A DNA stretch of 64,000 bases from Helicobacter pylori oki112 (GTDB lineage Bacteria; Campylobacterota; Campylobacteria; Campylobacterales; Helicobacteraceae). This document shows positions 53,953-63,250 of this stretch, piece after piece (the stretch's first letter is position 1; each line of letters begins with the position of its first letter). Both the position numbers and the translations under genes were made by a program. Below the pieces are notes generated by a model. The model was not told where the DNA came from. It did not search any database and saw only the letters and a program-made list of their open reading frames with translations. The DNA lies in NCBI RefSeq assembly GCF_000600085.1, contig NZ_CP006821.1, positions 1,116,001 to 1,180,000 on the forward strand, read 5' to 3'.

Positions 53953-54097
53953 GCTTTTTAATCCTTTAAAAATACTGAAAAATTGAAGCTTTTTAAAATT
54001 TTGGAGTTTTTTCTGGCTTTAGGGAGTTTTAAATTCTTTTAAGGTATTCTAACAAGACTATATCATTGAGATAGTTTTAAGGAAATTAAGGAACAAA

Positions 54098-55123
54098 ATG
54101 GAAGTTTCACGCAAGAAAATTTACAACCCCAATTCTACAGAAAGTGTGAATGAAAGAAAGATTTTTGGGGGCAATCCTACAAGCATGTTTGATTTGAATA
54201 AGATCAAGTATCAATGGGCGGATCATTTGTGGAAAACGATGCTCGCTAACACCTGGTTTGCTGAAGAAGTGAGCATGAATGATGACAAAAGGGATTATTT
54301 GAAATTGAGTGCAGAAGAAAAGATCGGTTATGACAGAGCTTTAGCGCAACTCATTTTTATGGACAGCTTGCAAACCAATAATTTAATTGACAATGTCAAT
54401 CCCTTTATCACCAGTCCTGAAATCAATTTGTGTTTGGTGCGTCAAGCTTACGAAGAAGCCTTACACAGCCATGCGTATGCGGTGATGGTAGAAAGCATAA
54501 GCGCGAATACTGAAGAGATTTATGACATGTGGCGTAACGATATGCAATTAAAAAGCAAGAACGACTATATCGCGCAAGTGTATATGGAATTAGCCAAAAA
54601 CCCTACAGAAGAAAACATTCTCAAAGCGCTTTTTGCTAACCAGATTTTAGAGGGGATTTATTTTTATAGCGGGTTTAGCTATTTTTACACTTTGGCTAGG
54701 AGCGGTAAAATGCTAGGATCAGCGCAAATGATTCGTTTTATCCAAAGAGATGAGGTAACGCATTTGATTTTATTCCAAAACATGATCAACGCTTTAAGGC
54801 ATGAAAGAGCGGATCTCTTCACGCCACAATTGATTAATGAAGTCATAGGAATGTTTAAAAAAGCGGTAGAAATTGAAGCTTTGTGGGGGGATTATATCAC
54901 GCAAGGCAAGATTTTAGGGCTCACTTCAAGCTTGATTGAGCAATACATCCAGTTTTTAGCGGATAGCCGTTTGAGTAAGGTGGGTATCGCTAAAGTTTAT
55001 GGCGTCCAACACCCCATTAAATGGGTAGAGAGCTTTTCAAGTTTCAATGAGCAACGCTCTAATTTCTTTGAGGCTAGGGTGAGTAATTACGCTAAAGGGA
55101 GCGTGAGTTTTGATGATTTTTAA
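54098..55123 (+). CDS. nrdB: ribonucleotide reductase class Ia, beta subunit
   Basis: 341-residue R2 protein that holds the di-iron tyrosyl radical for deoxynucleotide synthesis. Iron-ligand segments are visible: [29 protein letters not shown], and the [13 protein letters not shown] and [10 protein letters not shown] regions (Glu and His ligands). The C-terminal VSFDDF is the tail that docks on the alpha subunit, which is elsewhere in the genome. AAGGAA precedes the ATG. pcm follows 9 bp after its stop. Confidence 0.97.
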   Translation: MEVSRKKIYNPNSTESVNERKIFGGNPTSMFDLNKIKYQWADHLWKTMLANTWFAEEVSMNDDKRDYLKLSAEEKIGYDRALAQLIFMDSLQTNNLIDNVNPFITSPEINLCLVRQAYEEALHSHAYAVMVESISANTEEIYDMWRNDMQLKSKNDYIAQVYMELAKNPTEENILKALFANQILEGIYFYSGFSYFYTLARSGKMLGSAQMIRFIQRDEVTHLILFQNMINALRHERADLFTPQLINEVIGMFKKAVEIEALWGDYITQGKILGLTSSLIEQYIQFLADSRLSKVGIAKVYGVQHPIKWVESFSSFNEQRSNFFEARVSNYAKGSVSFDDF

Positions 55124-55132
55124 GGGGCTTGT

Positions 55133-55762
55133 TTGAATAGTATTAAAAACCATTTGATGTGTGAAGAAATCCACAAGCGTTTTCATTTGCACCCCAAAGT
55201 GAGAGAGGCTATGGAGAGCATTGAAAGGGAGGTTTTTGTGCCAGCCCCCTTTAAACACTTTGCCTACACTTTAAACGCGCTTTCTATGCAAGCACAACAA
55301 TACATTTCTTCGCCCCTAACCGTGGCCAAAATGACGCAATATTTAGAAATCGATCATGTGGATAGCGTGCTAGAAATTGGCTGCGGGAGCGGCTATCAAG
55401 CGGCGGTGCTGTCTCAAATTTTCAGGCGCGTTTTTAGCGTTGAAAGGATTGAAAGCCTGTATTTAGAAGCGCGTTTGCGCCTTAAAACTCTCGGTTTAGA
55501 CAATGTTCATGTCAAATTCGCTGATGGGAATAAGGGTTGGGATCAATACGCCCCCTATGATAGGATTTTGTTCTCTGCTTGCGCTAAAAATATCCCCCAA
55601 GCGCTTATTGATCAGCTTGAAGAAGGCGGGATATTAGTTGCACCCATTCAAGAAAACAACGAGCAAGTCATCAAACGCTTTGTGAAGCAAAATAACGCTT
55701 TGTGCGTCCAAAAAGTGTTAGAAAAATGCTCGTTTGTGCCTGTCATAGATGGGGTGCAATAA
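55133..55762 (+). CDS. pcm: protein-L-isoaspartate O-methyltransferase
   Basis: 209 residues; methylates L-isoaspartyl residues to start repair of aged proteins. The SAM motif is [16 protein letters not shown], with [19 protein letters not shown] before it and the post-motif region FADGNKGW. The start is TTG at 55133 behind AAGGGG; an in-frame ATG at 55157 is an alternative that would drop eight residues. The LptF/G-like gene follows after 10 bp. Confidence 0.95.
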   Translation: MNSIKNHLMCEEIHKRFHLHPKVREAMESIEREVFVPAPFKHFAYTLNALSMQAQQYISSPLTVAKMTQYLEIDHVDSVLEIGCGSGYQAAVLSQIFRRVFSVERIESLYLEARLRLKTLGLDNVHVKFADGNKGWDQYAPYDRILFSACAKNIPQALIDQLEEGGILVAPIQENNEQVIKRFVKQNNALCVQKVLEKCSFVPVIDGVQ

Positions 55763-55772
55763 AGATTAAGGC

Positions 55773-56810
55773 ATGATTAAACACTATCTTTTCATGGCGG
55801 TTTCGCAAGTCTTTTTCTCTTTCTTTTTAGTGCTGTTTTTTATCTCTTCCATCGTGCTATTAATCAGTATCGCAAGCGTAACGCTCGTGATTAAAGTGAG
55901 CTTTTTGGATCTAGTGCAACTCTTTTTGTATTCCTTGCCTGGAACCATTTTTTTTATTTTGCCGATCACTTTTTTTGCGGCTTGCGCTTTGGGGCTTTCA
56001 AGGCTTAGCTATGACCATGAATTGTTAGTGTTTTTCTCTTTAGGGGTTTCGCCTAAAACAATGACTAAAGCGTTTGTGCCTTTAAGTTTGTTAGTGAGCG
56101 CGATTTTATTGGTGTTTTCGCTTATTTTAATCCCCACTTCTAAGAGCGCTTATTACGGGTTTTTGCGTCAAAAAAAAGACAAGATTGATATTAACATCAG
56201 AGCCGGTGAATTCGGGCAAAAATTAGGCGATTGGCTCGTGTATGTGGATAAGGCTGAAAACAATTCCTATGATAATTTAGTGCTTTTTTCTAATAAAAGC
56301 CTTTCTCAAGAAAGCTTCATTCTAGCCCAAAAAGGCAATATCAACAATCAAAACGGCGTGTTTGAATTGAATTTATACAAAGGGCATGCGTATTTCACTC
56401 AAGGCGATAAAATGCGTAAAGTTGATTTTGAAGAATTGCATTTGCGCAACAAGCTCAAGTCTTTCAATTCTAATGATGCGGCTTATTTGCAAGGCACGGA
56501 TTATTTAGGTTATTGGAAAAAAGCCTTTGGTAAAAACGCTAATAAAAATCAAAAACGCCGTTTTTCTCAAGCGATTTTAGTTTCCTTATTCCCTTTAGCG
56601 AGCGTGTTTTTAATCCCCTTATTTGGCATCGCCAACCCACGATTCAAAACGAATTGGAGTTATTTTTATGTCCTTGGAGCGGTTGGGGTTTATTTTTTAA
56701 TGGTGCATGTGATTTCTACGGATTTGTTTTTGATGACCTTTTTCTTCCCCTTTATTTGGGCGTTTGGCTCTTATTTGTTGTTTAGAAAATTCATTTTAAA
56801 GCGTTATTAA
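55773..56810 (+). CDS. LptF/LptG-family permease (lipopolysaccharide export)
   Basis: 345-residue inner-membrane protein (HP0362-like) of the YjgP/YjgQ family. Predicted membrane helices cluster at the N- and C-termini, with a periplasmic beta-jellyroll-like region (about 125-270) between them, the layout of the LptB2FG transporter subunits. It should lift lipopolysaccharide from the inner membrane. Which of LptF or LptG it is cannot be decided here. The stop abuts the truA ATG (TTAAATG). Confidence 0.88.
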   Translation: MIKHYLFMAVSQVFFSFFLVLFFISSIVLLISIASVTLVIKVSFLDLVQLFLYSLPGTIFFILPITFFAACALGLSRLSYDHELLVFFSLGVSPKTMTKAFVPLSLLVSAILLVFSLILIPTSKSAYYGFLRQKKDKIDINIRAGEFGQKLGDWLVYVDKAENNSYDNLVLFSNKSLSQESFILAQKGNINNQNGVFELNLYKGHAYFTQGDKMRKVDFEELHLRNKLKSFNSNDAAYLQGTDYLGYWKKAFGKNANKNQKRRFSQAILVSLFPLASVFLIPLFGIANPRFKTNWSYFYVLGAVGVYFLMVHVISTDLFLMTFFFPFIWAFGSYLLFRKFILKRY

Positions 56811-57539
56811 ATGCGTTGTTTTAAGGCTACTATCGCTTATGATGGGGCGTATTTTTTAGGCTATGCCAAACAGCCTAACAAACTCGGCGTTCAGGATAAA
56901 ATAGAGGGCGCTTTAAACATGCTAGGAATTAAAAGCGCAGTCATAGCAGCCGGGCGCACGGATAAAGGCGTGCATGCGAACAACCAAACGCTGTCTTTTC
57001 ACGCTCCAAAACACTGGAGCGCTGATAAATTATTTTATTATCTAGCCCCCAAACTCGCCCCGCATATTGTCTTAAAAAAACTAGAAGAAAAAAACTTCCA
57101 TGCGCGTTTTGACGCTCAAAAAAGAGCGTATCGTTACCTTTTGACGAAGAATTTAAAAACGCCTTTTTTAGCGCCCTATATCGCTTGTGGGGATTATGGC
57201 TCACTAGATTTATTAAATACCGCTTTAAAGCAATTCACAGGCAAGCATGATTTTTCTTTGTTTAAAAAAGAAGGCGGGGCTACAACCAATCCTAATCGCA
57301 TCATTTTTAACGCTTTTGCTTATACAGCCTTTATCATGGGGCATGAGTGCGTGGTGTTTAAAATCATTGGCGATGCGTTTTTACGCTCCAGCGTGCGTTT
57401 GATCATTCAAACATGCGTTCAATATTCCTTAGAAAAAATCACGCTCGCTGAAATTGAAATGCAAATCCACAACCTCAAAGCCACTATAAGAACACCCATA
57501 ATGGCTAATGGTTTGTATTTGCACAGGGTGTATTATTGA
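56811..57539 (+). CDS. truA: tRNA pseudouridine synthase A
   Basis: 242 residues; makes pseudouridine at positions 38-40 of the anticodon stem. The catalytic Asp is in AAGRTDKGVHANNQ, and the conserved KRAYRYLL and FRLI-type C-terminal segments are present (DAFLRSSVRLIIQTC). The ATG directly follows the stop of the LPS permease. The 3' end overlaps the convergent galE stop by 7 bp. Confidence 0.96.
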   Translation: MRCFKATIAYDGAYFLGYAKQPNKLGVQDKIEGALNMLGIKSAVIAAGRTDKGVHANNQTLSFHAPKHWSADKLFYYLAPKLAPHIVLKKLEEKNFHARFDAQKRAYRYLLTKNLKTPFLAPYIACGDYGSLDLLNTALKQFTGKHDFSLFKKEGGATTNPNRIIFNAFAYTAFIMGHECVVFKIIGDAFLRSSVRLIIQTCVQYSLEKITLAEIEMQIHNLKATIRTPIMANGLYLHRVYY

Positions 57540-58567
57540 AACCTCAAAAGGTGTTCTTCCCAATCTAGAGCGCTTTTGATAATAGTGTCTAGGTTGTTAT
57601 AAAGGGGTTTGAAAGGGGTGTTTTGTAAGATTTTAGTGTTATTGGCAATAAGGCTTGCTGGATCGCCCTGTCGTTTGTCTAAAATTTCCACTAAAAAATC
57701 GTTGTTTGAGATTTCTTTAACCTTTTCTATCACTTCTTTCACGCTATGGCCTTGATTGTAGCCGACATTATAGATCTCGCTCTTATTTTTTTCTAAAAGG
57801 GTTTGATAGCTCGCTAAATGCGCGTTAGCCAAATCATCTACATGGATATAATCCCTAATGCAAGTGCCATCTCTTGTGGGGTAGTTAGTGCCAAAAATCC
57901 CCATTTTTTTCCTTTTTCCCACCGCGCATTCGCATGCGATTTTGATTAAATGCGTGGCGTTGAGCGTGCGCTGGCCTAGCGTGTATGGGGTGGTATAATC
58001 ATTGTGCATGCATGCCCCAGCCACATTGAAATAGCGCAAAATAACGCATTTAAAATCCGCTATTTTAGAAGTGTCCAACAAAATCCTTTCGCTCATCATT
58101 TTAGACGCTCCATAAGGATTAATGGGGTTTAAGGGGCTTTCTTCATTCAAGCTTGAACTAGATTCGCCATAAACCACGGCCGTAGAAGAAAAAATAAAAC
58201 GCTTGATTGCATGTTTTAAACAAAGTTTGACAAGCTCTAAAGTGTTGAGCGTGTTGTTGGTGTAGTATTCTAAAGGCAAGCGCGTGGATTCTTCTACTGA
58301 GATTTTAGCCCCAAAGTGCAAGACAGCTTCAATAGGATCTTTTAGCTGTTGCTTATTCAAAAAGGCGTCTAATTTGTGCGTTTCATTCAAATTCGCTTGA
58401 ATAAACACAACCCTATTAGGGTAGTAACGCTCTAACGCTTTGAGGTGCTCTAAAAAGCCGGTGCTTAAGTCATCTACAATAATGATATTTTCTTTGGTTT
58501 TTTCTAAAAACGCCCTTGCGGTATGCGAGCCTATATAACCGCACGCCCCTGTGAGTAATAATGCCAT
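57533..58567 (-). CDS. galE: UDP-glucose 4-epimerase
   Basis: 344 residues; interconverts UDP-glucose and UDP-galactose and so supplies galactose for LPS Lewis-antigen cores. The NAD-binding loop is LLTGACGYIGSHTARAF; the catalytic Tyr-Lys pair is in INPYGASKMMSERI. An in-frame start 10 codons upstream gives MLFFHFKRGF, which is not family-like. The ATG at 58567 behind AAAAGGGG was chosen. Converges with truA. Confidence 0.97.
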   Translation of the reverse strand: MALLLTGACGYIGSHTARAFLEKTKENIIIVDDLSTGFLEHLKALERYYPNRVVFIQANLNETHKLDAFLNKQQLKDPIEAVLHFGAKISVEESTRLPLEYYTNNTLNTLELVKLCLKHAIKRFIFSSTAVVYGESSSSLNEESPLNPINPYGASKMMSERILLDTSKIADFKCVILRYFNVAGACMHNDYTTPYTLGQRTLNATHLIKIACECAVGKRKKMGIFGTNYPTRDGTCIRDYIHVDDLANAHLASYQTLLEKNKSEIYNVGYNQGHSVKEVIEKVKEISNNDFLVEILDKRQGDPASLIANNTKILQNTPFKPLYNNLDTIIKSALDWEEHLLRFQ

Positions 58568-58654
58568 AAAACCCCTTTTAAAATGAAAAAATAACAACTA
58601 TTATAACATCTTAATCCCATTTATCATTTAAGGATTTTTTAAGAAAGTTTAATC

Positions 58655-58660
58655 TATAAT
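58655..58660 (+). promoter_or_regulatory. -10 box of the tRNA-Ile/tRNA-Ala pair
   Basis: TATAAT on the plus strand, 22 bases before the tRNA-Ile 5' end, in the divergent gap with galE. Confidence 0.65.
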
Positions 58661-58681
58661 TTTATCTTTATTGGCTTTAAA

Positions 58682-58758
<77 letters not shown>

Positions 58759-58774
58759 TTTTTTTACAATCTTT

Positions 58775-58850
58775 GGGGAATTAGCTCAGCTGGGAGAGCG
58801 CCTGCTTTGCACGCAGGAGGTCAGCGGTTCGATCCCGCTATTCTCCACCA
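58775..58850 (+). tRNA. tRNA-Ala (anticodon TGC)
   Basis: Acceptor GGGGAAT/ATTCTCC, anticodon stem CCTGC/GCAGG around TTTGCAC, T loop GGTTCGATCCC and encoded CCA. Second of the Ile-Ala pair. Confidence 0.97.
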
Positions 58851-59243
58851 TTGTTTTTCTCCTTAATTTTTTTCTTTTTATCCATCATGTTTGGTTGAGA
58901 AATTCTAAACGATTGGATCGTCCTTGTTTAACGCCGTAAGTCTTTTAACTCAAAGCTCCTTGATAAAAGATTGAGTTGGATTGAGATTTTTTGTTTGCTT
59001 TGTTCTTTAAATGGTGCAAAATCTCTTTTGCTTTATAACTTTTCGCTTTCTAGCTTTGGCGACTTTATCGGCTTATATTTGTTCTAGGGGGCTTAAAATT
59101 TTAGGGTTTTGGGTTTTTCAATGATTGTAAGCGTGTTGTTACTAAATTGTGGATTTTGAGCGCTTAATTCTTTCTTTATTGGCTCAATTCAAGCCTTTCG
59201 TTAGGGCGTGGAAAAAATGTTAGAAACCCTTACAAAACAAGCT
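58851..59243. other. intergenic, no convincing gene
   Basis: About 390 bp between tRNA-Ala and the next promoter. It holds a 37-codon ORF at 59011-59124 without a ribosome site, and otherwise AT-rich DNA. I recall a tiny hypothetical gene (HP0359) annotated near here in strain 26695; nothing in the sequence supports it strongly. Confidence 0.5.
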
Positions 59244-59249
59244 AATATA
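59244..59249 (+). promoter_or_regulatory. -10 candidate for the AsmA/TamB-like gene
   Basis: TAATAT about 32 bases before the ATG at 59282, followed by AAGGACA as ribosome site. The sequence is a loose match to the TATAAT consensus. Confidence 0.35.
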
Positions 59250-59281
59250 TTCCATTCAATTTGCTTCAAGGACAAACAAAT

Positions 59282-60817
59282 ATGAAAAAATTTCTTTATA
59301 CCCTACTCGTGCTTCTTTTAATCGGCCTTTTAACAACCTATCTCATCCTTTTTACAGAATGGGGGAATAAGATCATCGCTTCGTATATAGAGAAAAAAAT
59401 CAACCCGAACGAGCGCTACTTGAGCGTTAAAACCTTTAAATTGGGATTCAACTCTTTGGATTTTAAAGCTCAAGCCAATGATGATTCTGTTCTCATTCTT
59501 AAGGGGGATTTTTCACTTTTAAAGCAAAGCGTGGATTTGAATTACCATATAGATATTAAAGATTTACGCTCTTTCAAAGAATGGATACCCTACCCTTTAA
59601 GGGGGGCTGTTATTGCTTCTGGGAATATCAAAGGGCATAGAAAAGCCCTCTTGATTCAAGGCGTCTCTAATGTGGCTCAATCCCACACTGCCTACAACGC
59701 CCTTTTAGATGATTTCAAGCTTTCTCACTTAAGTTTGAACGCACAAGACGCCAATTTAGAAGATTTGCTTTATTTATTCAACCGCCCTGCTTATGCGAAC
59801 GCAAAAGTGTCCTTACAAGCGGATTTTAACTCTCTAAAGCCTTTAGAAGGGCATTTGATTCTAACAGCCAATAACGCTTTAATCAACAACGCCCTAATCA
59901 ATCAAATGTTTCATTTAAACCTTAAAGACACGCTTATCTTCAACCTCTCGCATTCAAGCGACTTTAAAGAGAACAAAGCCATCAGCGATACCACCCTAAC
60001 TAGCCCTTTAGTTAATTTTACAGCCCTAAAAAGCGAATATCTTTTCCCTATTTTAAAACTCAACGCCCCCTACACTTTAGAAATACCCAACCTAGCCAAA
60101 CTCCAAAATATGATTAACCACCCCCTAAAAGGGAGTTTGACTTTAAAAGGCGCTATAGAGCAAAGCCCCAAACTTTTAAAAGTCAGCGGCCATTCAAATT
60201 TACTGGACGGTGTGCTGGATTTCACGCTTTTAAATAAAGATTTGAAAGCCCGTTTTTCCAATATTTCCACTTTAAAAGCTTTAGATTTATTCCATTACCC
60301 CAAGTTTTTCCAATCCATTGCAGACGCTAACTTGGATTATGATCTTATCGCTAAGCAAGGCGTATTGAAAGCCCGCCTAAAAAACGCAAGATTCCTTAAA
60401 AATGCATTCAGCGATTTCCTCTACTCCATTTCTAAATTTGATATTACTAAAGAAATCTATAACGATGCCAATCTGGTAAGCCAAATCAACCAGCAACGCC
60501 TACTCTCTGATTTGAGTTTAAAAAGCCCCAAAACCCAATTGAAAATCCATAACGGCTTGTTGGATTTAAACACCAAGCAAATGGACATGCTCATGGATGC
60601 GGAAATCTTAAAATTCATTTTTAAAATGAAACTTCAAGGCAACATACACCAGCCAAAATTTTCCCTCATTTTAAACGAAAAAGCCATCCAACAAAACCTG
60701 CAACAAGGCTTGAAAGAAATCCTAAAAAACGACACCATAAAAAAAGGTTTAGATCATTTGCTCAAAGACGACAAGCTCAAAGAAAAGCTTGAAAAAGGAC
60801 TTAAGGGGCTTTTTTAA
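59282..60817 (+). CDS. AsmA/TamB-like membrane-anchored protein (HP0358-like)
   Basis: 511 residues: an N-terminal membrane anchor (KKFLYTLLVLLLIGLLTTYLILF) then a long run of beta-rich, Leu/Asn-rich sequence with repeated short strand patterns, e.g. LDFKAQANDDSVLILKGDFS and VKLKTPKTQLKIHNGLLDLN-type units. This is the design of AsmA-like/TamB bridge proteins that carry phospholipids across the periplasm. The C-terminal KKGLDHLLKDDKLKEKLEKG is helical and basic. The start is the ATG at 59282, not a TTG seven codons earlier. Family assignment is by architecture only. Confidence 0.68.
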   Translation: MKKFLYTLLVLLLIGLLTTYLILFTEWGNKIIASYIEKKINPNERYLSVKTFKLGFNSLDFKAQANDDSVLILKGDFSLLKQSVDLNYHIDIKDLRSFKEWIPYPLRGAVIASGNIKGHRKALLIQGVSNVAQSHTAYNALLDDFKLSHLSLNAQDANLEDLLYLFNRPAYANAKVSLQADFNSLKPLEGHLILTANNALINNALINQMFHLNLKDTLIFNLSHSSDFKENKAISDTTLTSPLVNFTALKSEYLFPILKLNAPYTLEIPNLAKLQNMINHPLKGSLTLKGAIEQSPKLLKVSGHSNLLDGVLDFTLLNKDLKARFSNISTLKALDLFHYPKFFQSIADANLDYDLIAKQGVLKARLKNARFLKNAFSDFLYSISKFDITKEIYNDANLVSQINQQRLLSDLSLKSPKTQLKIHNGLLDLNTKQMDMLMDAEILKFIFKMKLQGNIHQPKFSLILNEKAIQQNLQQGLKEILKNDTIKKGLDHLLKDDKLKEKLEKGLKGLF

Positions 60818-60834
60818 AATTTTAAAGGATAGAA

Positions 60835-61587
60835 ATGGCACACATTTTAGTTAGCGGGGCGACTTCAGGGTTTGGGCTAGAAATCGCTAAAGCGTTTTTA
60901 CAAAAAAGCCATGTGGTTTTTGGCACAGGGAGGCGAAAAGAGAATTTGCAAGAATTACAACTCGCTTACCCTAAGCATTTCATTCCCCTGTGTTTTGATC
61001 TTCAAAACAAGCTTGAAACTAAGCGGGCGATAGAGGCTATTTTTTCCATGACGGATCGCATTGACGCTTTAATCAATAACGCCGGCTTAGCGCTAGGCTT
61101 AAACAAGGCTTATGAATGCGAGTTAGACGATTGGGAAATCATGATAGATACGAATATCAAGGGGTTGTTGTATCTCACTCGTTTGATCTTGCCCTCTATG
61201 ATAGAGCATAACCATGGGACTATCATCAATCTTGGATCTATCGCTGGCACTTACCCCTATCCTGGCGGGAATGTCTATGGAGCGAGCAAGGCGTTTGTGA
61301 AACAATTTTCTTTAAATTTGCGAGCGGATTTGGCTGGCACTAACATTAGAGTGAGTAATGTTGAACCCGGTTTGTGCGGCGAAACCGAATTCAGCATGGT
61401 GCGTTTTAAGGGCGATAAAATCAAAGCCCAATCCGTCTATGAAAACACCATCTACCTCAAACCACAAGATATTGCTAACATTGTGCTATGGGTTTATGAA
61501 CAACCCTTGCATGTCAATATCAACCGCATAGAAATCATGCCCACAAGCCAAACTTTCGCTCCCCTACCCACCCATAAAAGCCCTTAA
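60835..61587 (+). CDS. short-chain dehydrogenase/reductase
   Basis: 250-residue NAD(P)-dependent SDR (HP0357-like). Nucleotide loop VSGATSGFGLEIAKAF, the NNAG motif in INNAGLALGL, catalytic Ser in INLGSIAGTYPYPG and the Tyr/Lys pair in NVYGASKAFV are intact. The pattern resembles YdfG-type serine/3-hydroxy acid dehydrogenases, but the substrate cannot be named. AAAGGAT precedes the ATG and the gene follows its neighbour by 17 bp. Confidence 0.92.
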   Translation: MAHILVSGATSGFGLEIAKAFLQKSHVVFGTGRRKENLQELQLAYPKHFIPLCFDLQNKLETKRAIEAIFSMTDRIDALINNAGLALGLNKAYECELDDWEIMIDTNIKGLLYLTRLILPSMIEHNHGTIINLGSIAGTYPYPGGNVYGASKAFVKQFSLNLRADLAGTNIRVSNVEPGLCGETEFSMVRFKGDKIKAQSVYENTIYLKPQDIANIVLWVYEQPLHVNINRIEIMPTSQTFAPLPTHKSP

Positions 61588-61848
61588 GGGGTTTTAAATA
61601 AAGGCTTTGTTAAACAAACCATAAAAGAGCTTGACGCTAGAGCAATAGTTTTTTTGAAGCGATTTTATGGGGGCTATGGGTTTTTAGTTTGCAGGAGAGA
61701 ATTATTTCAAAATACCCCCTATCACCTTTAAAAATGAGTTTTACCATAAAATAAAATTTAAAACGATAAAACAAAAAACAAAACAATAAGAAAAATTGAA
61801 ATCAGCTAAACGAAAGCCGTTTAGCCTAGCTTTGTTAGGGCTAAACTT
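61588..61848. other. intergenic, probable rearrangement junction
   Basis: 261 bp between the SDR and the Hcp paralogue, with no ORF supported. Part of it (about 61790-61848) resembles the DNA just past hcpC (62268-62303): both have AAACGAAAGCC followed by TAAACTTT. A hairpin with GCTAAACG (61805-61812) and CGTTTAGC (61818-61825) lies within, without a clear T-run. Confidence 0.5.
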
Positions 61849-62177
61849 TTATTTTAAATGGTTGAGAAAATCGCATATCTTTTCATCTCCTAATTTGCAA
61901 CTCTTTTTAAAGTTTTCTATCGCTTGCTCTTTATCCTTTGCTATGCCATGGCCATCGTATTGCATCAATCCTAAAGCAGAACACCCATCACCATCATTCA
62001 ACTCACAAGCTTTTTCAAAATATTTCTTAGCTTGAGTGAAATCTTGCTTACTGTAACTATTTCTACCCAAATCAACAAGCTTTTTAGCATTTAGCTCTGC
62101 CATTAACCCCCCCCCCCTAAACACAACGCACCCAAACATAAGACCCTAAAAAGGGCTTTTTTGACATTTTTTAGCAT
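61849..62177 (-). pseudogene. short Hcp (Sel1-repeat) paralogue, frame broken at a poly-G tract in the signal peptide
   Basis: From the ATG at 62177 the protein begins MLKNVKKALFRVLCLGALCL, a signal peptide nearly identical to that of the hcpC neighbour. It then runs into 11 G and hits TAA at 62103-62105. With 12 G (or 9 or 6, as in hcpC) it would continue LMAELNAKKLVDLG and read to the end as about 109 residues with two Sel1-type repeats (cysteines in KACELNDGDGC and KKSCKLGDEKIC). An ATG at 62139 opens the downstream frame but drops the signal. RBS AGGAGA fits the 62177 start. Likely a phase-variable gene in the OFF state, or a sequencing error in the tract. Confidence 0.7.
62107..62117 (-). 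repeat. poly-G tract (11 G on the coding strand) in the Hcp paralogue
   Basis: The plus strand reads 11 C. It is the longest G/C homopolymer in the window; others are 7 or less. It lies in the signal-peptide region, where the neighbour hcpC has only 6 G, so this tract has expanded. Confidence 0.95.
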
Positions 62178-62201
62178 GACACTTCTCCTATTCAAAATTT
62201 T

Positions 62202-62207
62202 ATTATA
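62202..62207 (-). promoter_or_regulatory. -10 box of the Hcp paralogue
   Basis: TATAAT on the minus strand 25 bases before the ATG at 62177, inside a flank that is nearly the same as that of hcpC. Confidence 0.55.
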
Positions 62208-62303
62208 GCCAGAAAGATTAGCTTGTGGGGTCTATGCGTTCATCAAAATCTTAAAAAGCATAAAAACCAATCAAACGAAAGCCACTGATCAAGCCTTATT
62301 AAA

Positions 62304-63176
62304 CTAAACTTTGATTTTGAGCTGCTTGAGAATATCGCATGCCCCTTTAGTGCCTAATTTACAGCCCTTTTTAAAGTTTTCTATGGCTTGCTTTTCATTC
62401 CTTGTTACGCCTTCGCCATTGTATTGCATAGCCCCCAAATTGAAACACCCTCCGCCGTTTTGCATCTCGCATGCTTTAGAATAACGAGCGAGAGCCTCTT
62501 TAAAATTCTTTACCACGCCATCGCCATGATGATACATATTCCCTGCGTTAAAGCACCCCGGGCTGTCTTTTAAGTCGCAAGCTTTATCATACGAAGCGAG
62601 CGCTTTTTTTAAGTCTTTAGGCGTGCCTCTGCCTGCATCATACAAGCTCCCTAATATCGTGCAGCCATCGCCATCGTTTAAATCGCATGCTTTAGTGAAA
62701 TATTCCACCGCTTTTTTAAAATCCCTAGTTACCACTTTACCATCATGATAAATCCCCCCTAAGCTCGCACACCCTTCGGCGTATTTCAAATCGCACGCTT
62801 TAGAATAGTATTGTAAGGCTTTATTGGTGTTTTGGGACACGCCTTGCCCGCTGTAATATAAATTCCCCAATAGATGACACCCATTGCTGTAATTTAAATC
62901 GCAAGCCTTAGCGTAAAAGGAGGCGGCTTTTTTCAAGTTCTTTTCCACCCCTTGCCCTTGATAATAAAGCACCCCTAAATTAAAACACCCGCTATTTTCT
63001 TTCAAATCGCACGCTTTTTCAAAATATTTCTTCGCTTGAGTGAAATCTTTCTCTTTGTAGCTCTTTGCCCCCAAACCCACAAGCTCTTTAGGGTCTTGCT
63101 CTGCCATTAGCCCCCCTAAACACAGTGTGCCCAAGCACAAAACCCTAAAAAAGGACTTTTTGACATTTTCTAACAT
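62304..63176 (-). CDS. hcpC: Sel1-repeat cysteine-rich secreted protein HcpC
   Basis: 290-residue secreted protein made of about seven Sel1-like (SLR/TPR) helix pairs, each with two cysteines seven apart that form a disulfide ([30 protein letters not shown], and so on). The signal peptide is [20 protein letters not shown], cleaved near LMAEQD. The ATG at 63176 was chosen over an upstream one because AAGGAGAT lies just ahead. Hcp proteins bind beta-lactam-like compounds weakly and interact with the host; length matches HcpC of strain 26695. Cut from a neighbour paralogue that shares its flanks. Confidence 0.93.
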   Translation of the reverse strand: MLENVKKSFFRVLCLGTLCLGGLMAEQDPKELVGLGAKSYKEKDFTQAKKYFEKACDLKENSGCFNLGVLYYQGQGVEKNLKKAASFYAKACDLNYSNGCHLLGNLYYSGQGVSQNTNKALQYYSKACDLKYAEGCASLGGIYHDGKVVTRDFKKAVEYFTKACDLNDGDGCTILGSLYDAGRGTPKDLKKALASYDKACDLKDSPGCFNAGNMYHHGDGVVKNFKEALARYSKACEMQNGGGCFNLGAMQYNGEGVTRNEKQAIENFKKGCKLGTKGACDILKQLKIKV

Positions 63177-63201
63177 GATGTATCTCCTTATTAAAAATTT
63201 T

Positions 63202-63207
63202 ATTATA
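63202..63207 (-). promoter_or_regulatory. -10 box of hcpC
   Basis: TATAAT 26 bases before the ATG on the minus strand; the same position and flank recur before the short paralogue. Confidence 0.6.
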
Positions 63208-63250
63208 GTGTTATTAAGCAAATACAAAATGCCATGATCTCTTTGTTATC

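Noticed and set aside
59011-59124. 37-codon plus-strand ORF after the tRNA-Ile/Ala pair
   Set aside because: No ribosome site, no promoter and only a chance hydrophobic composition. It may correspond to the old HP0359 annotation, but it is not supported here.
59240-59270. Sigma54-like TTTGCTTC upstream of the AsmA/TamB-like gene
   Set aside because: The -12-like block is present, but there is no GG at the required 10-base spacing.
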